From positions 62,001 through 126,000 of the forward strand of contig JBGSJV010000067.1 in the NCBI GenBank assembly GCA_041741535.1: a stretch of DNA of 64,000 nt, in the 5' to 3' direction. Under the pieces are notes generated by a model. The model was not told the DNA's origin, searched no databases, and saw nothing but the letters and a program-made list of their open reading frames with translations. Within the stretch, counting starts at the first letter, position 1. Every line of letters starts with the position of its first letter. Source of the stretch: M30B19 sp041741535 (GTDB lineage: Bacteria > Planctomycetota > Planctomycetia > Pirellulales > Pirellulaceae). The position numbers and the translations under genes are program-made. Below are positions 45,558-54,388 of this stretch, piece after piece.

Positions 45558-46097
45558 ATGCCGCGTTTTTCTTGCCCTATCGCTTTCATCATCTCGATCA
45601 CATTGGCAGTTTCAGTTACTGGATGTCAAGGTCTGGCGTACATTGACGTCAGTGACAATGACAAAAACCCTAGGATCGAGAAACAACTTGCTGGAAAATG
45701 GATCGTCACTGAATGGTTGTGCGATACCGGTTCGGGTCCGTTCAATTTCCGACGAAATGTGGGCTGGGAATTCACCTTTGAAGGAGCAAATCTGAAAGTC
45801 ATTCAAAACAACGGCGATGAAGTCAATTTCAAGCTCCACATCGTTCCTGATTCTGATCCGATTCAAATCTGTTTGGTTTCCGAAAAAGACTTCGACGAAG
45901 ATGGGGAGATGGACCTTACGATACAACGAAATTGCCTGTTCAAACTAGAAAACGGCAAGCTCGTCATGGCGTACGGTAGCATCAGAACCGATATCGAGCT
46001 AAATACTCGCAAAGGCGAATCGATCGCCAATATGCCCACCAAGTTCGTTCCCGACAAGGACGCCAGCTTATTGACCCTTGAGCGAAAGGCCGAGTAG
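45558..46097 (+). CDS. Putative lipoprotein, unknown function
   Basis: 179 aa from the ATG reading MPRFSCPIAFIISITL, with GGAGG 7 bp upstream; a longer ORF start at 45444 has no such site. A signal peptide ends with a lipobox (VSVTGC), so the mature protein is lipid-anchored. The rest contains KQLAGKWIVTEW, a beta-rich lipocalin-like opening seen in planctomycete small lipoproteins. It is followed by alternating strands such as VGWEFTFEGANLKVIQ. I do not recognise a specific family. It is convergent with the DUF1501 gene, and a TCCCGA/TCGGGA hairpin (46146-46160) lies between them. Confidence 0.7.
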   Translation: MPRFSCPIAFIISITLAVSVTGCQGLAYIDVSDNDKNPRIEKQLAGKWIVTEWLCDTGSGPFNFRRNVGWEFTFEGANLKVIQNNGDEVNFKLHIVPDSDPIQICLVSEKDFDEDGEMDLTIQRNCLFKLENGKLVMAYGSIRTDIELNTRKGESIANMPTKFVPDKDASLLTLERKAE

Positions 46098-46227
46098 CTC
46101 GGAAAGCCGACGCCAATCGACCCGAGGCCCCCGAACCACCGAAAATCCCGAAAATCGGGACAAAGCACCGTCAGACGCCACCGAAGGTTGCTACCGGTAG
46201 AAATCGTGCCAGCCTGCTGGGCGTCGT

Positions 46228-47508
46228 TTAGCCCCATAGGTTACGGAGTTTTTCTTCGTTCTTCACGCCTAACGGGAACTGTTGACTCAACGGGTGATCG
46301 GCAATCCCGGCCAACTCACGCAGCGATTCGTGGATGTGCTCCGGTCGCACCCGGATCCCTGCGTCTTTCTGCGCTGTCAACGTGTGGGGATCAAGCGGCA
46401 GCGCGAACTGTTGCTCGTCCGTCGCGCCAATCACACGGTCGCCGTGAATCCCAGGGCCCAAGAACATGACGGAACCAATCGACCAATGATCCTTGCCGTT
46501 GCCTTGGTTGTAGTTCGGTGTGCGGCCCATTTCACTTTGGATCACGACCACCAAACGCTCGCGCAGCCCCAGCTCTCCCGCCCGACGGACCATGTACGCG
46601 ACGCCCGCCAATAGCTCGGGGATCAATTTCATTTGATCGACATCATTGTTCGCATGGCTATCGAATTGCCCAATCGTCAAGTTCGCGGCCACACAAACAC
46701 CGGCCTTGAACGACGCCAGGGCGATCTCGGCTTGTTGGCTCAGCCGCTCCTTCGGCACCGATTTCGGAATGTATTCCGAAACTCGACGGAGTGCTTTGGA
46801 ATTTAACTGCGCCGCGTACAACATGTTTTCGCCACGGACCGAACGTGGCAAACGCGGATAGCTTCCTAGCGACTCGTGTGTTTCGCGCAACGTGGCTTCA
46901 ATCCGATCGAGCGCAAAGTTGTCGTGATATGCGGCTTGTGGATTTCCATGCACGTGGTCGGCATTGGCCAAGCCCGTCAATGACTGCAAATACGGAACTC
47001 GCGACATGGCCACCACATTGCCTGTGGCCGAGTAATTCCCAAACGTCAAATAAGCCAAAGGACATTGGGGGCCGTGGCAGGCTGCGACCAACGCGGCGAA
47101 CGTGGGATACGCCAGACTATCCAACTTGCCGGTTGCCATGTAGCGAGCCCCGGGCGAGTGATTGTTCACCGAATAATCCAACCCATTGAGCGTGAGCAGT
47201 TCTTCGCCGAACTCACGGTAGAAGTCTTCGTTGCATAAGCCGCCAGCGGCCTGTTGCTGGTTGGGTGCAAAGCGATGCGCCCCCTGTGAGACAATGTCGC
47301 CTTCGCGATAAAGTCGATTGATCTCGTTGATTCCCTTGGGGTCCATCAGATACGTCGTGTCCCAACCGCCCGAGGCATTAAAGACGACGTAGTAGGGCCC
47401 AGCGTAACCGTCCTCGTTATGATCATCCGCGACTGCCCATGAAGCACGAACCGGGATTGCCACCCCCAAACCAGCCAACGCGCAGCGCTTCAAGAATTCA
47501 CGTCTCAT
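46228..47508 (-). CDS. DUF1501 family protein with Tat-like signal
   Basis: 426 aa from the ATG reading MRREFLKRCALAGLG; a longer ORF start in the preceding gene is less likely. The R-R-x-F-L-K pattern followed by a hydrophobic stretch indicates Tat export. DUF1501 proteins are alkaline-phosphatase-superfamily-like and in planctomycetes nearly always pair with DUF1549/DUF1553-type cytochromes. Here YYVVFNASGGWDTTYLMDPKG, VNNHSPGARYMATG and VVVIQSEMGRTPNYNQGNGKDHW are recognisable blocks. The role is thought to be linked to extracytoplasmic degradation, but it is unproven. It lies 8 bp after the cytochrome gene, so the two form an operon. Confidence 0.85.
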   Translation of the reverse strand: MRREFLKRCALAGLGVAIPVRASWAVADDHNEDGYAGPYYVVFNASGGWDTTYLMDPKGINEINRLYREGDIVSQGAHRFAPNQQQAAGGLCNEDFYREFGEELLTLNGLDYSVNNHSPGARYMATGKLDSLAYPTFAALVAACHGPQCPLAYLTFGNYSATGNVVAMSRVPYLQSLTGLANADHVHGNPQAAYHDNFALDRIEATLRETHESLGSYPRLPRSVRGENMLYAAQLNSKALRRVSEYIPKSVPKERLSQQAEIALASFKAGVCVAANLTIGQFDSHANNDVDQMKLIPELLAGVAYMVRRAGELGLRERLVVVIQSEMGRTPNYNQGNGKDHWSIGSVMFLGPGIHGDRVIGATDEQQFALPLDPHTLTAQKDAGIRVRPEHIHESLRELAGIADHPLSQQFPLGVKNEEKLRNLWG

Positions 47509-47516
47509 GGTGCCAA

Positions 47517-49835
47517 TCACTCGTAAAGGAACTCGGGGCGCCGCAACAGATACGTCACGACACCTCGCCAAGCCCGAATGGTGTACAAAGGATCATCCGC
47601 TTCAGGACCCGAGTTCTCCGGGTTCGGTCGACAATAATAGATTTCGCGTTTTTCGAGTCCAGCGGTGGCTTGGGCGTCGTGGACGAGATCGCTGAAAAGT
47701 TGGAACGTTCGAGCCACCTCCTCAGAATCCGTCGCGTCATTTCTACCCAAAACTCGTTCATGGAGGTGCACAACGGCAGAACGAATTCTTTCATCGTTCT
47801 CGGGTGAAACGCCTGGCGCGATCGTCGGATCGATATGCGGGAACAACAATCGCTCGGAGGGCGGCCGCGCAAAGTCGCGCGCCACGTGGCGGCAAGCAAC
47901 ATCGTTCGACATGGTGCGCTGAATCGCGCCAATCGCGCCACTGGGGTCGGTAGCTCGTTCCGTAACTTCCTTCGAATCAGTACCGCCATAGAGCAGCGCC
48001 CATTGGTCGTCCAACTTGCCCCATTTCTCGCCAAAGACCGCTGCTATTTTGCGTTCCAATTGTTCGGGAGACAACATGCGAACCAACCCCAAATCGTCCA
48101 GCTCCACCAACCGGCACGGATCGTCTACCGTGACTTCCAGTCCGTCCGCGCGATAGAAGTCGGACATGATCCAATCGATAAAGATGCCCTTCAGATTGAA
48201 GTTGTTTTCTGCGAATCGCTGCGCGATCTGTTCGGTCTTTTGCCGTAGCTCTCGATACGCTCGAAGTCGCGCCGGATAGAATGGGTTCTCGTAGTCTTTG
48301 GGCGGAAGCAACACTTTGCGTCCTGTAAGGATAAAGTACACGTGTTCGGTCATGGCGATTGCAAACCGAGGATCTTTTGCGGTGCGTTCCCCCAACCATT
48401 GCAGCGCTCGCCAGCGTTCCTCGGGCGGAAGGTCCTCGCCTTCGAAACCCGCCGCAAACATGTCCGTGAACCAACCCTCCTTTCGCTTGCCGTAGACTCC
48501 TTCGTCGGCAAACCGCCAATAGTCTTGGAACAAGCCGGCCACCGGATCAAGCGTCTTGTGACACACGACACACTCGGCAGCTTCCATGGTCGGTACTTTG
48601 TATTTTGCAGTCGCGGCCGCCGCGTCCGAGACTCGGGCTGCTAGTTCCAACACATCAACGCCCAAAAAATGTTGGTAGTACATCCGTGCTCGCAGCCGAT
48701 TGCGATTGGTTTCGGTGGTTGGATACCGCGTGAGGTACTGGAACGTGCTAAGCACACCTGCATGTGGATAAGACCCGGTTTCGGAATCTTGGTTCTGAGC
48801 CTCACTTCGACCCACCAGGGCATTAAGCCGCACCGGCACGTACTCGTAGGGATCGTCGATGTTCCGGAATTGATCTTTGACTTGCTCGAATACGCCATAG
48901 CCACGGGCCGAATACGGCGAGACCATGATGTAGTCGGCAGTCACGACCTGCGTGAAAGGTCGATCGTGGCGCACAATGTCCTCGATCAATTTCATCGTCT
49001 CGCCCAAAATCGCGAGTCGATACTGATCGGCCATTCGCCACTGAGCTCGTTGTCGTTCGTCGGAGTCGGAGATGTGGCTCAAATCGTAATCTTGGTACCA
49101 GTGCCGAGTTTTTTCGAAGTGTTCGTACGAGAGCACTGTTTGGTCGGCGTTTCCATCGATACCCAGCGTCAGAAAAATGTCGTTGAAGCCTTCTCGCAAG
49201 CGATCGTAAAAAGCGTCTTCGTCCATGACGTGTTGTAAGATCGTCGGTAGCGAGCTCGCTCCGTCCCGCGCGATCGCTTGATATTCCACGTCCGTTGGCA
49301 ATCGGCCCGTTAGAGACAGGATGGCGCGGCGCAGCAAGCGTCGGTCATCGATCATCGCAACACCCGCAAAGAACGGTTGGCCCGTAGATTCCGTACGTCG
49401 CAATGTTTCTGTTTCCACGTCGGTCCCGTGGCTGCGATGGACGAATTCGGCCAAGACACGATATTCAGGCGAATCCAACACCAGCACTTCGGCACCGCCA
49501 TGGTCAAGTTGGCCGACCACCTTCAGCAAGATCTTCGACTGTCCCTGTTCGCGGATGGTCGCCATCTGGGTAAACGCCGCCAGATTCTGACGCATTGCTC
49601 CAGTGCGTTGCTCACCCGGCATTTTGGCGGGGTCGATCAAACGGAACGCGCTGTCCTGGGCCTCACCTCCTTGGGTGTGGCAGGTCAGGCATTTGGTTGC
49701 TCCGACTTTCGCCCACAGTTCCGTTTCGAAGCTACTTGTTGCCCCAGGGCAACCTATCGTTTCGGGCGCTGGTATTTCTGCTGTCGATTGGCAGGCCAGA
49801 AGTGCCAACAGAACCCAACCTGGCATGTAAACCAT
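47517..49835 (-). CDS. Exported c-type heme protein, DUF1549/DUF1588-like
   Basis: 772 aa from the ATG reading MVYMPGWVLLALLACQS; GGTGG lies 6 bp upstream. The ORF continues 70 codons further upstream, but that part is a translation of the repeat array. The N-terminus with LLAC is a lipobox, so the protein is a lipoprotein. Two heme-binding CxxCH motifs are visible: CLTCHTQGG near the N-terminus and CVVCHKTLDPVAG in the middle. RRLLRRAILSLTGRLPTDVEY matches DUF1549. These proteins are paired with DUF1501 in planctomycete genomes and may act in extracytoplasmic electron transfer. The exact function is unknown. Confidence 0.8.
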   Translation of the reverse strand: MVYMPGWVLLALLACQSTAEIPAPETIGCPGATSSFETELWAKVGATKCLTCHTQGGEAQDSAFRLIDPAKMPGEQRTGAMRQNLAAFTQMATIREQGQSKILLKVVGQLDHGGAEVLVLDSPEYRVLAEFVHRSHGTDVETETLRRTESTGQPFFAGVAMIDDRRLLRRAILSLTGRLPTDVEYQAIARDGASSLPTILQHVMDEDAFYDRLREGFNDIFLTLGIDGNADQTVLSYEHFEKTRHWYQDYDLSHISDSDERQRAQWRMADQYRLAILGETMKLIEDIVRHDRPFTQVVTADYIMVSPYSARGYGVFEQVKDQFRNIDDPYEYVPVRLNALVGRSEAQNQDSETGSYPHAGVLSTFQYLTRYPTTETNRNRLRARMYYQHFLGVDVLELAARVSDAAAATAKYKVPTMEAAECVVCHKTLDPVAGLFQDYWRFADEGVYGKRKEGWFTDMFAAGFEGEDLPPEERWRALQWLGERTAKDPRFAIAMTEHVYFILTGRKVLLPPKDYENPFYPARLRAYRELRQKTEQIAQRFAENNFNLKGIFIDWIMSDFYRADGLEVTVDDPCRLVELDDLGLVRMLSPEQLERKIAAVFGEKWGKLDDQWALLYGGTDSKEVTERATDPSGAIGAIQRTMSNDVACRHVARDFARPPSERLLFPHIDPTIAPGVSPENDERIRSAVVHLHERVLGRNDATDSEEVARTFQLFSDLVHDAQATAGLEKREIYYCRPNPENSGPEADDPLYTIRAWRGVVTYLLRRPEFLYE

Positions 49836-49945
49836 CACTGACCACCGTTGACAAAGAAGGACTTGCTGCCGTTCGTTTGAGACTAATCGGAAACGAGGTC
49901 TCAAGCAATAGTCGAACCAATCGAGGTAAGGCGGTCTCCGGGGGC

Positions 49946-50540
49946 GGTTGTGGTAGGGTGGTCGCGCGGAGGCGCGGGAGCGCGGAGGTGTTTTATGGAA
50001 TGGCGAGATTACCGAGATCGTGATTGAGCAGTCGATTCGGTGGCACAAATAACTTGGATTAGGGCATGGTAGAATGGTCGCGCGGAGGCGCGGGGGCGCG
50101 GAGGCGGGAGCGCGGAGGTGTTTTATGGAATGGCGAGATTACCGAGATCGTGATTGAGCAGTCGATTCGGTGGCACAAATAACTTGGATTAGGGCATGGT
50201 AGAATGGTCGCGCGGGGGCGCGGGGGCGCGGAGGCGGGAGCGCGGAGGTGTTTTATGGAATGGCGAGATTACCGAGATCGTGATTGAGCAGTCGATTCGG
50301 TGGCGCAAATAACTTGGATTAGGGCATGGTAGAATGGTCGCGCGGAGGCGGGAGCGCGGAGGTGTTTTATGGATTGGCGAGATTACCGAGATCGTGATTG
50401 AGCAGTCGATTCGGTGGCACAAATAACTTGGATTAGGGCATGGTAGAATGGTCGCGCGGAGGCGCGGAGGTGTTTTATGGATTGGCGAGATTACCGAGAT
50501 CGTGATTGAGCAGTCGATTCGGTGGCACAAATAACTTGGT
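49946..50540. repeat. Tandem array of truncated GxxExxY 5' ends
   Basis: The block GGAGGTGTTTTATGGA..TGGCGAGATTACCGAGATCG begins around ATGs at 49995, 50125, 50255, 50369 and 50477, with steps of 130, 130, 114 and 108 bp. Step differences come from varying GCGGAGGCGCGG-type runs. Each unit equals the ribosome-binding site and first ~24 codons of the intact GxxExxY gene at 50711. All share the same 2-nt deletion after codon 4 and the same GAA to TAA change, so the array was amplified after the copy died. The unit ends in ATTAGGGCATGGTAGAATGGTCGCG. Confidence 0.85.
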
Positions 50541-50629
50541 CCCGGGCTGCTGGAATCCGTTTATCAGGCCGCGATGACTCAACGCCGGTATTCCTCTCCG
50601 CGCCTCCGCGCCTCCGCGCCTCCGCGTGA
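50451..50629 (+). mobile_element. Miniature GxxExxY-derived element (copy E)
   Basis: It begins with GTCGCGCGGAGGCGCGG and ends with CCTCCGCGTGA, near-complementary ends. Inside are the GxxExxY start region, then CCCGGGCTGCTGGAATCCGT (the GPGLLES part), then a jump to CAACGCCGGTATTCCTCTCC. The last step is shared with the copy at 51168-51340, so both carry the same internal deletion. The frame is broken by the 2-nt deletion and TAA. About 60 bp downstream, 50640-50690 resembles the LARRGLKVERQK part of the gene. Confidence 0.65.
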
Positions 50630-50710
50630 ATCGCCTTCACGGCGCAACTTGGCTTGGCGTGAAAGTCGATCGACAGCAGACAAACTAGCTTGACTAAACG
50701 GAGGTGTTAT

Positions 50711-51136
50711 ATGGAATTGGATGAGATTACCGGGAGCGTGATTGAGGAGTCGATTCGGATTCATAGAGAACTTGGCCCCGGGCTATTGGAATCGGTTTAT
50801 GAGGCGGTACTGGCGCGTGCTCTGGCGCGACGTGGCTTGAAAGTCGAACGGCAGAAGACGGTGAAGTTTGAATACGACGGGATGGTGTTTGAAGAAGGGT
50901 TGCGAGTTGATTTACTGGTTGAAGGTTGCGTTGTCGTGGAATTGAAATCCGTCGAGAAACTGGCGCCGGTACATGCGAAACAAACCTTGACCTACATACG
51001 GCTGATGAAGCTTCAAGTGGGATTGTTGATTAATTTTGGGGGCGAAACCCTGAAAGAAGGCTTGAAGCGTATCGTCAATAACTTGGCGTCTCAGCCGTCA
51101 TCCGTCTTGCGGGTGAATCGGGAGGACCGGACGTGA
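50711..51136 (+). CDS. GxxExxY family protein (PD-(D/E)XK nuclease-like)
   Basis: 141 aa from the ATG reading MELDEITGSVIEESI, with GGAGG 6 bp upstream. The name-giving motif is G24-LL-E27-SV-Y30 in LGPGLLESVYEAVL. A PD-(D/E)XK-like core follows: Asp67 in GLRVDLLVEG and E77-L-K79 in VVVELKSVEKL, with a later THAKQTLTYIRLM helix-like block (here HAKQTLTYIRLM). The family is widespread, often multicopy, and has no proven function; a nuclease role is inferred from the fold. It is the only complete copy here and is surrounded by truncated copies on both sides. Confidence 0.88.
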   Translation: MELDEITGSVIEESIRIHRELGPGLLESVYEAVLARALARRGLKVERQKTVKFEYDGMVFEEGLRVDLLVEGCVVVELKSVEKLAPVHAKQTLTYIRLMKLQVGLLINFGGETLKEGLKRIVNNLASQPSSVLRVNREDRT

Positions 51137-51167
51137 ATTGAATGACGATCACTGTACGACGAGCGTC

Positions 51168-51340
51168 TCATGCGGAGGCGCGGGGGCGCGGAGGTGTTTT
51201 ATGGAATGGCGAGCGATTACCGAGATCGTGATTGAGGAGTCGATTCGGATTCAAAATGAACTTGGACTCCGCCTACTGGAATCGGTCTCTAAGGCTGTGC
51301 AGACCCCAACGCCAATATTCCTCTCCGCGCCTCCGCGTGT
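51168..51340 (+). mobile_element. Miniature GxxExxY-derived element (copy G)
   Basis: It opens with TCATGCGGAGGCGCGGGGGC and closes with CTCCGCGCCTCCGCGTGT, near-perfect inverted ends. From the ATG at 51201 it reads MEWRAITEIVIEESIRIQ, then NELGLRLLESVSKAV, in frame for about 33 codons without the frameshift seen in the array. It then passes to CAACGCCAATATTCCTCTCC, the same junction as copy E. The reading frame runs on to 51365 but encodes only an N-terminal GxxExxY stump with both G and Y of the motif altered. Confidence 0.65.
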
Positions 51341-51404
51341 CCCCCTTCCTTCGTGCGATCGATAGGAGTCGCGTAGATTGCCGGGATTGCGATTCGCGAC
51401 ACGG

Positions 51405-54182
51405 CTAATCTTCCAGCCCGGATTCCAGTTTTTCGCGAAGTTCACGAAGCTCTGCGAAGGCGGCGACGGTCTCTGGGGCCAGGGCATCAAGAGTTGCTAA
51501 AGCCCGACCGTAATGCTTCCGTCCGAGTTCCAAGTTGCCAACCGTTGTTTCGAGTTTGCCCATCCGCTCTAACACAAACGCCAGATCGGTCTGTGCCGTA
51601 TAACTGGAGGGATCGCTGGCGATAAGTTTTTCGCAGATCTGCAAACATTCCTCAAAGTGCTCGCGGGCTAGTTCGTGGTCGCCGGCCAAAAGATTTATAT
51701 CCGCAACATTTCGAAGCGCGACCGAAAGGTCACGACGAGCTTGGCGACTGTCCTGGGCTGCCCTCTGAATGTTCCGCGCGACGGCAAGGCTTGACACAAA
51801 ACAAGTCCGTGCGTCGTCTTGCCGTTGCAGTTTCAACAAAGTCGTTCCGAGTTTATTGAGCAGAACGGATTCGTCGCGTGGTTGAAACACGGACGTCTCG
51901 GCCGCGAGCCCATTCCGCACAAGTTCAAGGGTGTTGCGATACACACTTTCGGCTCCAGCGAGGTCACCGGCTTCAACCAACATGTTTCCCTGTTTCGACA
52001 AGGCAACCGAATAGTCTCGCTGGGCATTGGGATTCGCAGGGTCCAACCGAAACTGCGCCGCGAAGGCGTCGAGACACTCGGCAAAAGCCAATTCCGCTCC
52101 CGTTTTGTCACCACGCTTCTGGTGGTAGTCACCGACCTTTTCCCACCCGAAGCCAAGATCACGAAGAACACTTGGATCACCCGGGTGCCGCGAGGCGACG
52201 TCTTTGGTAATCTGGAGTGAGGTATTGTAGGCAGCGCCGGCACGATCCAACTGACCAAGCTCGATGCACGCATCTCCTAGAGATTCCCAGGCGATGGACA
52301 GATCTCGATGGGCCTCGATGTCGTTCACTCCCGCAACGGCTGCGAGCCTTTCCGCAATCTCGCAAGCCAATTCGATATGTTTGATTGCCAACGAGGTTGA
52401 CTCTGATCCGTCGGGCCCGCCAAATAGAAGAAAAATCCGGCCTAGCTCTTGGTTGGCCACCAGTGCATCGCGGTCCACGAGTGGTTGCTCCCGTACGGAA
52501 ACGCCAATTTCTCGTAGGCCTTTCAAGGACGTTTCCAAAATACTTGCGCGGACACTATGGGAGGCCTCAATTGGGGCCAGTTTCTGCCGAACATCAAAGA
52601 CAAGTGCGTGTAAGGTTCGAAGAGCAAGGCGTCGCTGCTTAACCGCTTCGGTACGGGCTGCTTGCTCGGAATCAGCCAGTCGACCTCTCTCCTCTGCCAA
52701 CAAAACGGCATTACCCGTGGCCAATTCTGCGACTTCAACCTGCTTGGCCAAGAGGACGGAAAAGATAGTGGCGGTGATCGCGATCACCACCAAAGCGGCA
52801 ATCCCCAACCCAACGAGCGACCGATTGCGACGCGCGAATCGAATCCAACGCTGCCCCAGCGGTTCCGCCATGACGCTAACGGGTTCATCCGCTAACCAGC
52901 ATTCGAGGTCCGATCGCATTTTGTCGACGTCGCCGTAACGATCTTGCTGATTCGCTTTCATGGCTTTTAGACAAACGGCTTCGAGGGCAGCCGGGACCCC
53001 GGGTTGAATTCTTCGCGGAGCTATAAAATCGCAGTTTCGAGCTTTCTCTAGGATTTCGGCGGAGTCGTGGCCGTCATAGGGAGCTTTGCCGACCAGTAAA
53101 AAGTAGAGCGTTGCACCCAACCCAAACACGTCACTGGAAACGTCAATCTGCATCAAGTGACCATTGGCTTGTTCCGGACTAAGAAACCCAGGTGTCCCAA
53201 TGGCGCTGCCTTCGACCGTCAAATTGTCTTCAACCCAGTTGGAAGACAGTTCCATTTCTCGAAACCAGGGGTGACTTAGACGGACCAATTCGTGTTCCTC
53301 GTTCCTCCATTTCGCCAGTCCCCAATCAATGACCACGGCTTCGCCATGTTCACCCATCACGATGTTCGCTGGCTTGATATCACGATGAATGACGCTGCGC
53401 GAATGAGCAAAAGAAATACCCTGGCAAGCAGAGATGAAAGCCGCCAACAAACGCCGAAATTCGAGCCCATAATAGTCTTTGGCAACTCTAGTCGTCGCAT
53501 GAAACGCCATGGCTTTGTCGCGTAGCGTTTCGTCACCCAACAATCGCATCGCATACCAAGGCACGCCGTCTGGAGCAACTCCGGATTCATACAGCGGCAC
53601 AATCGAAGGATGCTCCAGAGCCCCAGTGATCTCGGCCTCGCGAAGAAAACGAGCCTGGCCGGCCGGATGGTGCCGCAAATCGTCCTTGATCCTCTTGAGC
53701 GCGACAAGCCGATTGATTCGCAAGTCTCGCGCTACGGCAACACTTCCCAATCCGCCGGTCGCCAGTTCGCGTTCGACCCGATATTGCGGTATCTCGTGTC
53801 CAGTTGTCCGCCGACGATCCCCCTCGCTTGTTATTCCGAAAAGCTCAACGTCACTTTCGTTTGGAACCGACGACGCGCCCAAAGTATCATCGCGCGTCAA
53901 CGGGTTCGTCATTTTGCCATCAGCAGCCGCCTGGCTTTGTTGCCAAAGCGCGTGAAGTAACCGAAGATCCGTGACGTCGAGGCTCCGTTGCTCCATCAAA
54001 ATGTCTGTTAAGTCGCGGACGGGGTCGCGCGACCAAACTTCCACCGCAGCCACCAACTGATGGGAGTCAATCAAGTCCGATTCAAATGCAAATGCTCCGA
54101 GTTGCCACGACGCGGCTGGTTGATAATTCATAATAGCATTCGTTGGAGTTTCGCGATTAGACGACCCGTTCTCTGGACACAT
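51405..54182 (-). CDS. Membrane-anchored Ser/Thr protein kinase with TPR-like C-terminus
   Basis: 925 aa; the ATG at 54182 (MCPENGSS) is used, and one 17 codons later (MNYQPA) is possible. The kinase domain (about residues 130-430) has the ATP loop ELATGGLGSVAVA, the lysine in VALKRIK, the catalytic VIHRDIKPANIV (about 263-274) and IDWGLAK in place of DFG. It also has GTPGFLSPEQA. One membrane segment follows (SLVGLGIAALVVIAITATIFSVLLA), so the kinase is cytoplasmic and the C-terminal ~400 residues of TPR-like helices lie outside. This is a common planctomycete architecture. The neighbouring ECF sigma factor gene is divergent, with a LamG gene between. Confidence 0.93.
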   Translation of the reverse strand: MCPENGSSNRETPTNAIMNYQPAASWQLGAFAFESDLIDSHQLVAAVEVWSRDPVRDLTDILMEQRSLDVTDLRLLHALWQQSQAAADGKMTNPLTRDDTLGASSVPNESDVELFGITSEGDRRRTTGHEIPQYRVERELATGGLGSVAVARDLRINRLVALKRIKDDLRHHPAGQARFLREAEITGALEHPSIVPLYESGVAPDGVPWYAMRLLGDETLRDKAMAFHATTRVAKDYYGLEFRRLLAAFISACQGISFAHSRSVIHRDIKPANIVMGEHGEAVVIDWGLAKWRNEEHELVRLSHPWFREMELSSNWVEDNLTVEGSAIGTPGFLSPEQANGHLMQIDVSSDVFGLGATLYFLLVGKAPYDGHDSAEILEKARNCDFIAPRRIQPGVPAALEAVCLKAMKANQQDRYGDVDKMRSDLECWLADEPVSVMAEPLGQRWIRFARRNRSLVGLGIAALVVIAITATIFSVLLAKQVEVAELATGNAVLLAEERGRLADSEQAARTEAVKQRRLALRTLHALVFDVRQKLAPIEASHSVRASILETSLKGLREIGVSVREQPLVDRDALVANQELGRIFLLFGGPDGSESTSLAIKHIELACEIAERLAAVAGVNDIEAHRDLSIAWESLGDACIELGQLDRAGAAYNTSLQITKDVASRHPGDPSVLRDLGFGWEKVGDYHQKRGDKTGAELAFAECLDAFAAQFRLDPANPNAQRDYSVALSKQGNMLVEAGDLAGAESVYRNTLELVRNGLAAETSVFQPRDESVLLNKLGTTLLKLQRQDDARTCFVSSLAVARNIQRAAQDSRQARRDLSVALRNVADINLLAGDHELAREHFEECLQICEKLIASDPSSYTAQTDLAFVLERMGKLETTVGNLELGRKHYGRALATLDALAPETVAAFAELRELREKLESGLED

Positions 54183-54320
54183 GCCCTAGGATTGGCCGCC
54201 CCAACTGCTAATTCTGTCGAATTCATAGGCCGCTTGCAATTAGATTCTATAAACTCACACGGTCGCGGCAAACGATTAAAACAGCAATCGTTTTGGCCGA
54301 CTATTTCCGAAGTAACGGAG

Positions 54321-54360
54321 AACCAACGTTGCGTTGATCCGTCGAAAAGCAACGTTGGTT
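54321..54360 (-). terminator. Possible factor-independent terminator after the LamG gene
   Basis: AACCAACGTTGC (54321-54332) and its exact complement (54349-54360) form a 12-bp stem with a 16-nt loop, 29 bp after the LamG stop on the minus strand. No T-tract follows, so termination is uncertain; it may also protect the 3' end. Confidence 0.4.
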
Positions 54361-54388
54361 GAAATGAAGGAAGTCGTTCGGAAACGTG

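Noticed and set aside
49836..50048. Upstream extension of the heme protein ORF by 71 codons
   Set aside because: It is translated from the truncated GxxExxY array, while the ATG at 49835 is followed by a lipobox signal peptide.
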